Of a stretch of 64,000 bases of DNA, positions 33,565-45,177 are shown in pieces (the stretch's first letter is position 1; the number at the start of each line of letters is the position of its first letter). The stretch comes from Chalara sp. BL73 (taxonomy: Eukaryota > Ascomycota > Leotiomycetes > Helotiales), in the NCBI GenBank assembly GCA_918026815.1, contig CAKJVC010000150.1, positions 682,001 to 746,000 on the forward strand, in the 5' to 3' direction. The notes under the pieces are model-generated. The model made no database searches, was not told where the DNA came from, and worked only from the letters and a program-made list of their open reading frames with translations. A program made the translations under genes and the position numbers.

Positions 33565-34492
33565 TCAATTCGGCAGCATCTCAGCCATCAGTTCTTTCCT
33601 CACCTCGCTTCTTAATTCCTGCCTCAACTCCTCCCTCCACCGCCTCCTCACCTCCTCCATACTAACCGCCTCCTCGAAGCCCCCAGCCTCCTCATGCGCC
33701 ACAATATCTGATCCCACCCCCGCCGCTCTCAATACCTCCATCCCCCTCCCTTCAACTTGTAATTCCTCGTCCCATTGGTCTTGGAAATCCCTTAATCTCT
33801 CCGTCTTAATCCGTGCCATTTCTCTGCCCACACTCGTCTTCTGTGATAGTCTAAAGTCAGCAGCTACGCGAATAGAAACTCGAGGTGCGAAGAGTTCTTG
33901 GAATCCATACCATCCTCCCCTCAAACTTATATAGCTTCCCCTCAAAAACCTGCACACTCTCCCGCATACCCCTCTTCGTCCTCGCCGCCCCATACGTGAA
34001 CACCCTGCCCACGCCCACCGCGCCTAGGGCATCCAGCCTATCCGCATCTTGCACAATCGCTAGCTCAGGGTACGGGCCGTCGATGAGCACCTGTACAGCT
34101 GCTGGGTCTTTCATCTCGTTCGTCCAGCTGACGTTTGTGCACAATGTCTGCACCTTCTCTGCCAATTGGCTGCTCGTTCCGAATCCTAGTAATATCTCCC
34201 TGACTATGGTCTCTGGGTCTTCGCCAGCCTTGAGGTATTTCCGATCCCCTACATCATGTAGCAATGCTCCTAGCGTGACTAATATCTTATCATATGCCGG
34301 TACGGCAGGATCGTAGTGCGGGGATTCGGGGGAAGAGAGGGAGGATAGGATGCTGTGTGCAAGGCCAAGGACACGTTTGAGGTGTGCGAAATCATGCGAG
34401 CTATCGAAGTGCGACATGTAGGCGCGGACATAGGTAGTGACATTTGGGATTAGGTCTGGCGGTATAGTGGAGGAGGTGATGAAGGAGGTCAT
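33565..34492 (-). CDS. HD-domain metal-dependent phosphohydrolase, two exons
   Basis: Exon 1 34492-33911, intron 33910-33841 (GTATGG donor, CTGAC branch, CACAG acceptor), exon 2 33840-33565; 285 residues. The join turns FEGRM into FEGRM-KTSVGREMARIKTERL, as in family members. Metal-site motifs: SHDFAHLKRV (H33, D34, H37), ALLHDVGDRKY with the HD pair 79-80, and IVQDADRLDALGA with D149 and D151. Such proteins (YedJ type) hydrolyse phosphate from nucleotide-like substrates; the true substrate is unknown. The C-terminus is a charged helix rich in Arg and Glu. An upstream in-frame start at 34669 would add a hydrophobic stretch and is judged less likely. Confidence 0.88.
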
Positions 34493-35825
34493 CTTGTAAT
34501 ATAAACTACGAGCTGCGTAGTTAATGGTAAGTGAGTTTAGATTCGAGTAATACTGGAGATGAAGAGTAAAAGGAAATAGACACAAAGGGAATGATAACAA
34601 TAAGAATACGTCAAAGTCGAAGCTGCAAAGACTCCAGGCAACAGCATCTTGGGTTGCATTAGCCAGCAAGTACCGACGGGTTCCACAACGGGACGAATCA
34701 TGAAAGCTCTCCCACTTCTGAACCTCGTGCCTCAGATTAATGTGAATTAAAATGTGATCTACTGTATTAAAGCATCGTTAGTTGGTGATCTCTATCTTCA
34801 AGCAGCTTATGGAATTCTCTCAATTCCCTCTTTTCTCACGATTCACGACCTTTTTCCGTGGGTCCTCCCATCTATGAACATGATGACAGTGTTGCCGAGT
34901 CCTTGGCGCCGCCGACTAGATATATGGACATTTCTTCCACCTTATTCCGTCGGTTTTGGGTCTCCACAGCACTGAAATAGTCTTTAGTTAGCTGGGAGGG
35001 TTGGAGCTCACTCAAACCCTTCTCATACTGCATAACCTTAATCACCGGAATCTTACTGAATTTGGCCATAATCCGTCATCTTTCTTCAGGGCCACACTCC
35101 CTCTGCCCAAATGTGATTTCTTAGAATGATCCATGTGACAGCACTCTCGAATGATTTATGCACACAGTTTCTCACCGGAATCATCAGCTGCTGTAGGTTC
35201 AGGTACTTTATTCACAGACTCTTGCTATGATATTACACTCGAGTGACGGGGAGGTGGAGCACTCACATAACATATCCACGGCTAGTGCTGTGGGCAGGAT
35301 ATGGCAAGCTCACATGTTTGGACTCTAGCCCGCTCAGCTCTGACTTAAGTCTGCTAAGGTCTGCTTACTCAGTTTTACTAAAACCCGTCAACTTTATCGA
35401 GTCTGAAAAGGCATATTTTATTTGCCAGGGGCTTCAATTCTGTTTTTACCGTACACTTATTCTCAGACGGTTATCTCTGTTTGCCTGTTTTCATTAATAG
35501 GACCTTTTCTGTGTTTTACTTTAAAGTGTTTTACGCCATCCTTTGTGTTTTGCCTAAGGATTCAAAACTTGCCCTTGACAGAGGGTCTGCAATAAATGTC
35601 GCCTAGAACGGCTAGTTCGATATCGGAATCTCGACATGAGCATTTTCCATTTCCATCTTTGAACTTGAGCTATTACTGCTATAGCCTGAGCCAGGGTGAG
35701 CAAGTGAGCCAAGGAGGTTAGCCGACATGTTTGTTTGGTCCCTCGGCTACGACTGCCGCCAGCTAAAATTGGAAAGAGTAAGACAGAGGTTCGTTCGGGG
35801 CCGATTCTGGATCCCTGTTCGCAAG
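34493..35825. other. Intergenic, no supported gene
   Basis: Several short frames lack motifs. Nothing recognised. Confidence 0.5.
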
Positions 35826-36673
35826 AGCCGCACCAAACACCTGCCTCGCCACATGCTCTGGGCAAGGGCGACCTTGCGCTTTACTTTTTCCAGCTCTTCA
35901 TGTGTCTCCTTCGAGCGCCACACCTTTTGAATCAAGATAGCGGCCTTTCCAACGCGGGTATCCAAGATCTCCCTTCTGCGCAAGAAGCCCTTTGCCACAA
36001 CTTGTATAAGGGCAAGGCTGTCGGAGTAGCATTGAAGCTCTTTCGCAGCATCTAACCGCGCCATACACTTTGCATTGTGGTAGCAGATTTGATCTTGCGA
36101 GCCTCTTGCGTATGCTTCCAGGCAAGGTATCTCTGAGCGACGGACTGGATAAGGAGGATCGCGTTTCGTGCCTCCAAACACTTGCGGCGATAGCGCTTGG
36201 CTCTCAGATTCCCCTGGATCACAGTTGCGCAATGATTCAGACGGGCTGCTCTAAAATTCTCCAGGAATGCCAACATGTCAGCACGGACGAAGATCTCTGT
36301 TAGCCCGAGCTGGTAATTATCCAAGTCCTCGCTCTTGCTGACTCCAAGCCCCCTCGTGAGGGTCGACGAGTTTGTTTTTGTGCTGATTAGCCTAGCCGTT
36401 AGTGTCAGGCTCTTCTCGAGACGTGGAGGTGGAGTTGGCAAGGGCTTCGGCTGTGGAATTTCTTGAACGACTTCTAGGACTTCATTATAAGCGGCAGGGT
36501 GGCTCTCGGTATATTGGGTAATGTTGCGGTTCCGCAGCAGGCGGACCAGATAGTTGAATACCTATAGGATATTAGAAGAACTAGAGTAGAATAGAGACGA
36601 GAGAAGAGCAATTCCTAACCCTGTGTACATTTGAGTTCAACTTCAAATCCAGTTCTAAATTGAGAGGCGGCAT
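35826..36673 (-). pseudogene. Class V myosin neck fragment (six IQ motifs) behind an unrelated exon
   Basis: A possible start ATG at 36673 opens an 18-codon exon (to 36620), followed by a 58-bp intron and a frame from 36561. After about 75 residues with no recognised family it becomes the end of a myosin V motor, NYQLGLTEIFVRADMLAFL, then IQ motifs 1-3 (CATVIQGNLRAKRYRRK, AILLIQSVAQRYLAWKH, SATTMQSVWRG) to TAG at 36052-36054. A frameshift there leads to IQ motifs 4-6: ALIQVVAKGFLRRREI, AAILIQKVWRSKE and VALAQSMWRGRC. Six IQ motifs is the number in class V myosins, which carry light chains on the lever arm. Motor, coiled coil and cargo domain are absent, so this is a displaced fragment. Confidence 0.8.
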
Positions 36674-37109
36674 CTTATTACTTTACCTTGATTTCTTTTG
36701 AATCACTATCTGCCTAAGGTCGGCGTGGTGTAGGGCAGAAAGTTGATGGCTTGTTCGAGAGGCGTGATGGGACCCAAAGTAGTGCGAAATGATTCGAATA
36801 TTTTTCAACCCTCTCGTCATACACTAGCCGCTTCCTTTTCTATAAATAGTCGGCGTCCAGTTCAGGCTCTCTCTAGATCTTAACCATTCACATTTTAAGG
36901 TTGGGGCCCGCACATGTTGGATGGCAACCACCCTAAATTTCCTTTTAGGATCACAGGTCATATCTGTTTGGCGTGCAGCTTTTTGAAGAAGACCACCCCC
37001 AAGCCGTACTGCAGCAAAAGAGTTCAATCAGGACAGAGATCATGATTATTCTAGTTACCACAGCTACAGGCAACTTCAATATTAAGTTCGTAATAAGAAG
37101 TAAGCTTCT
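36674..37109. other. Intergenic
   Basis: No gene seen. Confidence 0.5.
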
Positions 37110-40100
37110 TTATTCTGAATCATCTACTAGGGAAATGTAATAACTCCCGGTGCTCGTCCAGAGTGGATTTGATCTCGCCTTCCGCTCTTCGGCGCCTTCA
37201 ACAGCCCCGAACTCACGCAGCAGATGTATTATATTGAGATTACCCTTTGCGGCAGCAATGGTGTTTTCATGTAGATCTGTCGCTTGCGTATTGGGATCTG
37301 CGCCAGACTCCAGGAGGAGACGGACCACTGAAAGATTACCACGAGTCTCCGCTGCCCTTCGCACGGCTGCGACGATGGCGCTACCATAGCATCCAAACTC
37401 GACGTAGGTGTTGATGTTTGCCCCTTTATCGAGCAACATCTGCACCGCTCCCTCATGGCCTCTACGTACCGCCGCAATTAAGACAGAGCCGTAAGACCCA
37501 TCAGACACAGTATTGACATCTGCCCCAGACTCCAGTAAATATCGTAAGGTTGCTGTTGAATACATAACAAAAGCCATAATAAGAAATCACAAACGAAGCT
37601 GATGCTTCCGGACAAAATTCTTCCAGAATTGTGCTTAGAGTCTGACGTGAATGATATGGCTTCATCACCCGATACCAGCTACACCAGCTTCGATAAGCAG
37701 GACCGCTCTCGTTCATAGATCTAAAGAAATTCTATAACAGGGTAGCTACTCTGCGATTAGTCTCGGCTTCTTGATCGTGCCTTCTCATATGCGCTACCCA
37801 ATGATATTTTGCGTAGGCTAGAAGGGGATAGAGTGAGTAATCCTGGTAAGGCTCGTCCTGTTCATCGGAATCATTGCGGTCTTTAGGCGAAGCACTGGCT
37901 CGGGGAAGAGTGCCTCGTTTCACGTCCTGAAGAGGCGCATCCACCACAGTGGTGCGGTCGGTCTCGGTCCAAAAGGGCATAAGATCGCGTGAAAAATGAC
38001 CCGGGTAATTGAGCATCATCAGGTACACCTTTGTGAGTAGGTTATTTGCCCGGCTATTAGTCCAATAGGTCGTCTCGAGATATTCCTGAACAGACAAGTG
38101 TGCAAATCGACAAACGTTCTGCACGTTGTCAAGAACTAGCAAGTTTTGGCACACGTCAAGAATGAAATCTATGCTGATGCCATCTATTTCCTCGGGTTCG
38201 TCTTTCTCCGGGTCCTGGAACGCCGCAGCGACCAATTCATCTGGCGATAATGGATCGATGGAAGCCATGACCCATTGAAAAGCTCGCACAGCAATCTTAG
38301 GTTCGTTGCCCTCTTGATTCAATATTGTTTTATAGATCTCGTCATAAGCTGCCTGCAGATCTTTTGGAAGTCTGCCTAGTCGGCTCTTCATGTCTTTGGG
38401 AAGTTTCAGCGCCAACAGCTGCTTGACTTGTAATACCACCCATTGGAACCTTAAACACAGAGAAGAAGTTTAGTAGCTAGCAACGCAGGAGTAACTCAAG
38501 AGCCAGCTAGGGAAGACATGCATTCCTCCGCTCTTCTCGAGAAGAGTTTTCACGATTAACTCTTGCAAATCTTGAGGAACCGATATCCTTCGTGTCCGTT
38601 TGTCTGCTTCAATTTCCCCCTTGACGAACTTCTCGATATCATTCTGGTTATCTGTTGCGCTGATCCCAAAGTTTAACTTCTTCTCCAATTGGAGTTTGAT
38701 ATCTTCATTCCTTGTGCTCGATACGAGAATCTTCACATCGGAGCAAGTGTTGACAAGCCTATCGAGTGCTTCTATGAGGCATAATCTCTCCCTACACTCG
38801 TCGAGAGCATCAATAATAATCGTTGTTTGTGAGTAAACCCGGCTCAATTGTACCAAAAGAATCTCACTCTCTTCTGTCGTCAGAATCTTCGAAGAAAATT
38901 TATCCTCATTTTTTTTTGTTGAAGAGCTCAACGAGAATCGTGTGGATAGCACCCGTGTTAGGCGATACAGCAAGTTGTTTGACAAGGCTTCGCAGGACAC
39001 TTTGTGGATTTCGTCGCGATTCTTCGTTCCTATTGCAATAGAAATAAGCTAGAGCCTCATCCTCTGGCATTTTATTCACGCGCGATTTAGAGAGGCTATC
39101 AATCACTTTGGAGATGAGCTTCGTCTTCCCTGCTCCAGCTGTACTTAGTTAGTTACCTCAAGTGCATATGGAAATGGGAGAGCCTTACGAATCCCATGCA
39201 GCCACAGAACCATCGAGTCTTTTGACGACCGCCAAGTCAGATATTGCTCGGTCTGCAATAACTATTCGCCTGTGGCTGGAGTACGCCTTTCACACGCCAA
39301 AATGTGATTATCATGCACCGGGATATCAGAAGCCCAGTCCATAATCTTTTTGCGTTCTTCCTCATTCGATCGGTTCCATAGTGCTGTAATTCTCGAATCC
39401 ATTCCGATCAGAAAATCTTCCTTCAACTCGACCAGAAAGCGATTAAGTTCATTGGCTCTCGTTACTCCCTCCGCTTGAGACTCGTGGTCTGCGGTCCACT
39501 TGCAATGCCCTGCAGCGGTATCCACATTCTCTGCCAGAATCCCGCATTTATTCTGGATTCTGCCACATCATCAGGGTATAGAAAGGCATGCGCAGTTCGT
39601 GAAAGGGTACTGGCGGCGTAAAGTCCATTTGACTTGACTAGAAACTGCACGGTTGTAGCATATAACTCAATCAAGGCTAGCTCGAGATTTTCTAACGCCT
39701 GCCCAAGCTGGTCGTTGGCGAGGAACAGAATCTCGTAAATCCTGCACTGATTGACAAGGGATACGACCTGGTGGAGGCCGCGGAGCAAGGCTTCCATTTG
39801 CTGGCTACCAGATACCCCGATCTACATGGAGTTGAAAATGATTTGCAGACAAACTAGCCCTGGTAGGACCGTAGTACCTGTACAGCTAGCCTGATGAAGG
39901 CCCATGGCAGGCCTGCGTTGACTGCAATATCTCCAATTTGCTTGAACCGATCTAGCATGTTGCAAAGTTTGTCGGCCATGGCATGTAGGGAGATCGTCCG
40001 TTCTCCCCACTTTAGTGTCCAACGCTTCTGCTCGCAGGTCTTCTTCTTCCCCTTCACCTCTTTGAGTACAACTTCAAAGTTTTCACTAACGCTATTAGGC

Positions 40101-40525
40101 GGTGATGAATGATGGTCTGAGATAAAAGATTTCTCCTTTGGCGACAGCGTCCGCAGGGCATCATTCCATAAGTCCCGTCGATATGGAGGGGGTTCCATAT
40201 CAGGTGGCTTTGAGTTGGCTGCGTCTACCGTCGATGATGTTGGAGATGGAAATGCCACTGCACTCATATCTAGATTCCCTTTGTTGGGAGATGGAATTTG
40301 GCTGGTACTGGGGACTTGTTTGGTATCCGAGACATGCACCCGCGAAGAAGCACCTAGCTCCGCATTTACAGCACGAGGTGGAACTCCTGTCACGATTTGT
40401 TGGGAGCTGAAAGACCTGGAGGCCTGTATTGATGTCGAATGATTTGGACCGGCATCCTGTTTTGAGCGCAATATAAGCTTGCGGAACAGGCCTCGTTTCT
40501 TCTGGGAGGCTTTTGGGTCGGACAT
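37110..40525 (-). pseudogene. NLR-type NWD-NACHT-ankyrin gene, inactivated
   Basis: Domain order: basic start MSDPKASQKKRGLFRK, NWD-type region (LWNDALRTLSPKEKSF), NACHT with P-loop HGIPGAGKTKLIS and Walker B TTIIIDALDEC, winged-helix-like region (FAHLSVQEYLE), and ankyrin repeats (LLESGADVN, LLDKGANIN, LLLESGADPN). Exons: 40525-39878, 39821-39189, 39138-38522, 38449-37110. The third intron begins with GC, not GT (38521-38450). Lesions: a frameshift near 39545-39575; TAG at 39262-39264 where the family has GEW (TGG); a T9 run (38909-38917) one base too long; TAG at 37732-37734; a frameshift near 37560-37590. NLRs sense non-self and trigger cell death. Here no full product is possible, though the N-terminal 216 residues remain open. 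Confidence 0.88.
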
Positions 40526-41107
40526 AGTGTGACTCAACAACGACAATCCCGTGGAACGAAAATCAAAGCTGGAACAGAAACAGATCAGGTTGAAATGAAT
40601 GGATTCGATGAAAATAAGAATTGCGATCACGGCCGAGCTCTTCAGCCGCACGAGAAAATATGTAGCGTCTCGGTAGTAGACCAATACTGAAGCCTGAAGC
40701 TCATGCAGGCCGACCTTGCAGCCATGATGACAAACGGACAGAACAATCGGAAATGTATACCGAACAGGAGGTGAAAACGAAGGGAGGCTGGAAACGAGAA
40801 TGCTCTGAATAATGTGTGAGCTTTTCTATGCATCGACGCGTCGGAAATTATTTAAAAACCACCCAGCATAAAGGCTTGCCGAAGCTTGTCTGTGTTAGAA
40901 TACGGTGGGCTGTTTTGATCTCCCTGGCGTAGCCCCGAGATGAGTCACGTGTTGCCGTAGCCTATTGTTGCATTTCCTATGACTCTTAAGTATTGTTGAC
41001 TACTTCGACAATGGTCTGAATGAGTATCCATAGCCGTAGTCTCAGAACAGTAACTGTTGCACTACAAATTTACGAGAATGATTGGTGGCAACTTAAGCGA
41101 GCCCAGT
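40526..41107. other. Intergenic
   Basis: Former promoter side of the NLR. No other gene. Confidence 0.5.
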
Positions 41108-41358
41108 GTCACGGCCCTGGTCCTTTCCGCCTAGGAGTTCAGTGCCGGATGCCCCAGAGCTCGGAGCTCAGCACCGGACACCGCAAAGCTCACCTATCCT
41201 GGCCTCCGGTCAGTTCCTGTATATAGAACACTGCTTTCCTTCCCTTCTTCTGCCTGCAGCTTGTTCTTTTAGTTATAACAATTGATAGTTGTTTACACCT
41301 CCGAATCCTTCTATCTAGATCTACGGATCGAGATCTCTGTTCAGCTTGAGTTGTTACA
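41108..41358 (+). mobile_element. Solo LTR with perfect target duplication
   Basis: A 251-bp element from TGTCACGGCCCTGG to GAGTTGTTACA. CCCAG stands directly on both sides (41103-41107 and 41359-41363), a perfect 5-bp target-site duplication. A TATA-like GTATATAG lies near 41218. Homologous to the reverse copy at 32493-32721. No internal retroelement sequence adjoins it. Confidence 0.88.
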
Positions 41359-41778
41359 CCCAGCAGCGCAGTGAATTTGAGGAATTACATGCGAATAAAA
41401 GGCAGTGAAGATTTTAACTTTTTTAATACCAAGGACAATTCATTTACAGTCTAGTGGAAATTTGTAGTGCTCTCTTTAAAACCTTCTGTTATAGTAACTT
41501 ATTTTTGAATATCCCTCTTTAAATGTTGGTTTTCTAACTCTGCTGTATGCGGAATCGCTGTAAGCTGGTTCACGGCCTTTTTAGCATCTCGCTTGAGTGT
41601 TGACTTTGTCGCAGTAGGATCTTTCAACCTGTTGACCTTACACGCTAATTTCGAATTTTTGTTTTTAATTCCGCAATTTTGTTCTTGAAGTTTGCCGCTG
41701 GTCCAGTGAAAGGAATATTCCGGCGCCGGCATTAGCTTTACGCTTCGGGTGAGAGTCAGCCTACGTATTTCTTTTGTC
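41359..41778. other. Region next to repeat copy B
   Basis: On the minus strand, 41780-41499 reads as a 93-codon lysine-rich frame containing TAELENQHLKRDIQK. It continues the frame of the neighbouring decayed repeat and may be the tail of the same transposon-like protein. The family is not certain. Confidence 0.3.
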
Positions 41779-41944
41779 ACGCCTTCAAACGAAACACTAA
41801 CTTCTCGGCATAATTCTACATAAACTTTAACTGAATGCTTGCTTAATTTCTTTTGAAAAATCTGTTTTTGCTAGTAGATACTGCTAAGAATAAAGATCTT
41901 TTATGGCTGTAATAAGACGAACTTCTGATGGACCAATTGATACT
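41779..41944 (-). repeat. Degenerate dispersed repeat, copy B
   Basis: Reverse-strand partner of 2501-2672. It reads SEVRLITAIKDLYS then a TAG where copy A has TGG, then QYLLAKTDFSKEIKQAF. The paired TGG/TAG difference fits G-to-A change in this copy. Confidence 0.6.
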
Positions 41945-42023
41945 GCCCTTCATTTAGCACGATCTAGATTACTTGGTCGAGGCAGAGCAATTTTGAAAGT
42001 TTGGGTCTGATCACAGTTGAACT

Positions 42024-42135
42024 GGCATACAGCTACAGCAGCCACAAGGCATACCGCTACAACAGCCACAAGGCATAACACTACAGCAGCCACAAGCATA
42101 CAGCTACAGCAGCTACAGGCTGACAGCTACAGCAC
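42024..42135. repeat. Minisatellite, 24-bp unit
   Basis: Units of about 24 bp (GGCATACAGCTACAGCAGCC then ACAA) start at 42024, 42048, 42072 and 42096, and a partial unit follows. Copies differ by a few bases, and the fourth is two bases short. Confidence 0.85.
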
Positions 42136-43095
42136 ATTTGAAAGAATATAAAGGAACAGCTAGAGCTTTCTGGAGGAAGGTAAGCTTGAGTTTATCTGCT
42201 AGACGGACAAGCACACTTTTGATATCAATACATCACTATTTCTATTCTATTGCAGTCACGTGTCTTACCTGTTATATTGCAATCCCTCCTGTTGCCCTCT
42301 ATTTGTTACAATTTTCCGGAGTAAACGCGATTTTACATAAACGCGCTTAATTTGTACTATTTAAAAACATAAAACAATTTTGCTATACGCAGGATTGGAA
42401 GTATTCTTGGGCTTGGAGGGCTGCTGTGAGTGTGTCTGAGAGCCCGTCGAGCCCGTTTGTGGGGTGGGCTACCTCGGCCATTGTAAGCTGTAGATTTTCG
42501 CACGGTGAAGGAAAGGAAGAAGTTGGGAATGTAGAAGAGGATGAGTTTTGAATTCTGTTGACTTCAGCCATTCCCTTATCTTGAAGATGGGGTATGTCGT
42601 CCGCATCTGCCCGATTCGGCTGAGTCTTGGCGAAAGCATGGACATCCTGACCTCTTTCAGGCTTCACCTGAACTCATCAACATCATCATCTTATCGACGA
42701 CAACCGCGACAGCCATTGACTGCTGCATTCTCATCGAACGGTGAGACCACACCTCGATCGTAATTACTTTCATGCTCAAAAATGGAAGCCAGCGCGCCAC
42801 TGTGACTGGCCGCTCAGGGTCACACAAGACACCGGTTTCCTTGCGGGCATCTCAGGCACTGCAGATGTCTTGAAAATCACTCAGTTGACAGCACGGCTGT
42901 AGCCTCCTCGGAATATGGGCTAATTTTAGCATCATGAGATGCAGGCTCGTGGCCCTGTCTGCCCAACCAGTGTGAGCACGTTCCTCAGCCACTCCTTCAG
43001 CTCCTTCGAAACAGACCTCATCTCGCTCAGAACATTTGTTTCTTGGTCGTTACAATTATATTGCACACCAACAAAGAAGACCCTAGCTTTGGACA
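42136..43095. other. Intergenic, upstream of HET gene 3
   Basis: Short frames only; a minus-strand frame at 42383-42667 has no motif. Confidence 0.5.
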
Positions 43096-45177
43096 ATGGA
43101 GCCGTATCAATACCAGCAACTACCAACGCAAACATCCATCAGGCTCATCAATCTCGAGCCAGGATCGAATCCAGACACCTTGGCGTGCAGCTTTGAGATT
43201 GTCGACGTTCATAGTCCTCCAGAATACATCGCATTATCATACGTCTGGGGTGACGAGTCTAGCAAGGTGCCCATCACCTGTGATGGCAAATCAATATCCG
43301 TCACTTCAAACCTGCGGGATGCGCTGCAGAAATTTTGCGGGCTTGAAAACAAGACGAGGCTGTGGGCGGATGCTCTGTGTATCAATCAACAGGACAACCT
43401 GGAGAAGAACAAGCAGGTTGCTATGATGGCGACGATCTACAGCAATGCTTCAAAGGTCTTTGTCTGGCTTGGACCCGATCCCTATGACGACGCCCCAATG
43501 ATCTTTGCAGACATCGAGGCATTGATTGAAGGGCTTGCGGCTTTTGCTATCATGGGAGGGGAGTTCAAACGTTTCGATGCCGAAACTTGTGATCTCTATT
43601 GGGAGCTTGCAGATGGTACACCTATGGTGTCGGGATTTCCGAACATCGCTCTGTTCAAGCCTGATGAGGAAGAGAAAGCACGGATCGAGAGGTTCCTTCG
43701 CCTCGCATGGTTCTCCCGAACTTGGGTGCTACAAGAGGTTGGACTCGCCTCCGAAGCCTTCATGCTCTGGGGAGACACAGCGCAAGAGTGGAATTCCGTC
43801 GGAATTACTTGCATGTTTCTCCTTCACTATTGCAAACCCCTTCTGGTCAGACTGGGCTTCACCGAAGGATTCGAGGGTATCCGCAACCTCTACATGGCCT
43901 TCTCATCTTTTGCGCCTCGAGCTACCTTTTTCCATCTGCTGAACAACGCTCGGCCATTCAAAGCTACGAACGCCAGGGACAAAATCTTTGGGCTTCTTTC
44001 TCATCCAACGTCTCGAACTATTAGCATGGCAACATGGCGCCCTAGGAATTGGGAAACCTATGAGCGATATCGAGGATTGGCCACCCGCTTCCTCTCCGAC
44101 ACGCATGACATCTGGGCTGTCAATCAACTGGCCGAGAGGTGGTCAAAAGAAACATACAAAGACAAAGAGCTTCCACCTCCTCTCGTTGAAGTAGACTACA
44201 ACAAATCCGTAGAAGATGTTTATCGCGATCTGGCAGTCTCACACATCGACCGCACGACTTCCCTCGAGATTCTGACTGCCGTACAACATGTTCCCAACAG
44301 CTTAATGCCCCTTCCTATTCCCAGTTGGGTCCCGCGCTGGGATCAGTACATTGGTACTCCGATTCTAGGACCCTATTCGAGTGACCACTTCGCTTCTGCG
44401 AATCGAGATGCTATCGTGACCCCATCTGCGAATCTAGACAGGTTGATCGTACGTGGACATGTCGTGTCCAGAATAGTTGCACATAGTATTCTGCTTGACT
44501 CCTCGTCTTTCGATCTCCCTTTGCCATCTGACGAAGTTCATGGACCAGACTCGCCGCTGGTTCATAGATTTTGGGATAGCAATCCCTTTGCTGCACTTTG
44601 GCTGTCTTCAGGTCTCGCGAGAGTTCATAAGGCTGGCCACCCATACCCTCAGCTGCTCGGCGAATTCGCAGGGTCAGGTTACGCGCTTGTAGATCTCAAC
44701 AGCAGTCTTTATGAAGCTTACATTAAGACGTGGGTCAATGGCAAAAACATGGGCGAAGTGGACGAATTTGATCTCAAGGCAGATGCAGCAGCGTACTGGG
44801 AAAGAGTCTTCTTCGGTAGTGAAGGAGATCCAGCTATCCAAGAGGAGGAGCGAGTGCCTAAGTCAGTCAATGAGGCCCGATGGAAACGCTATCGAGACTC
44901 AATGGCTCATGTGTGCAACAAGAGGAAGTTCTTCTTCACTGAGAAGGAGTTCTTCGGAATTGGACCAGGAGCTCTGAAAGAAGGCGACTGGCTTGTCGTC
45001 TTACAGGGTGCGGATGTACCCTTTGTCTTGAGGGAGGTGGATGAGGGGAGGAATCAGTCTCAGCCGCTTCCACCGGATTTGAAATTTCAACTCGTTGGGG
45101 AGTGCTATGCTCATGGTCTGATGCAGGGACAAGCTGTCAGAGGGAGGCAGCTGACAAGAGATATTGAACTGGTGTGA
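43096..45177 (+). CDS. HET-domain protein 3
   Basis: Single exon, 693 residues. HET motifs: YIALSYVWGDES (44-55), RLWADALCINQQD (88-100), then AWFSRTWVLQEVG. C-terminal block: KRKFFFTEKEFFGIGPG, GDWLVVLQGADVPFVLR and LVGECYAHGLMQGQAV, the usual end of long HET proteins. The frame is clean and moderately GC-rich, in contrast to the decayed sequence on both sides. It belongs to the vegetative incompatibility family; the partner and specificity are unknown. Confidence 0.94.
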   Translation: MEPYQYQQLPTQTSIRLINLEPGSNPDTLACSFEIVDVHSPPEYIALSYVWGDESSKVPITCDGKSISVTSNLRDALQKFCGLENKTRLWADALCINQQDNLEKNKQVAMMATIYSNASKVFVWLGPDPYDDAPMIFADIEALIEGLAAFAIMGGEFKRFDAETCDLYWELADGTPMVSGFPNIALFKPDEEEKARIERFLRLAWFSRTWVLQEVGLASEAFMLWGDTAQEWNSVGITCMFLLHYCKPLLVRLGFTEGFEGIRNLYMAFSSFAPRATFFHLLNNARPFKATNARDKIFGLLSHPTSRTISMATWRPRNWETYERYRGLATRFLSDTHDIWAVNQLAERWSKETYKDKELPPPLVEVDYNKSVEDVYRDLAVSHIDRTTSLEILTAVQHVPNSLMPLPIPSWVPRWDQYIGTPILGPYSSDHFASANRDAIVTPSANLDRLIVRGHVVSRIVAHSILLDSSSFDLPLPSDEVHGPDSPLVHRFWDSNPFAALWLSSGLARVHKAGHPYPQLLGEFAGSGYALVDLNSSLYEAYIKTWVNGKNMGEVDEFDLKADAAAYWERVFFGSEGDPAIQEEERVPKSVNEARWKRYRDSMAHVCNKRKFFFTEKEFFGIGPGALKEGDWLVVLQGADVPFVLREVDEGRNQSQPLPPDLKFQLVGECYAHGLMQGQAVRGRQLTRDIELV

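Noticed and set aside
33539..33934. 131-codon plus-strand frame
   Set aside because: Antisense to the HD phosphohydrolase; serine/leucine-rich artefact.
42024..42135. CRISPR-like tandem array
   Set aside because: Units are adjacent without spacers; a eukaryotic minisatellite.
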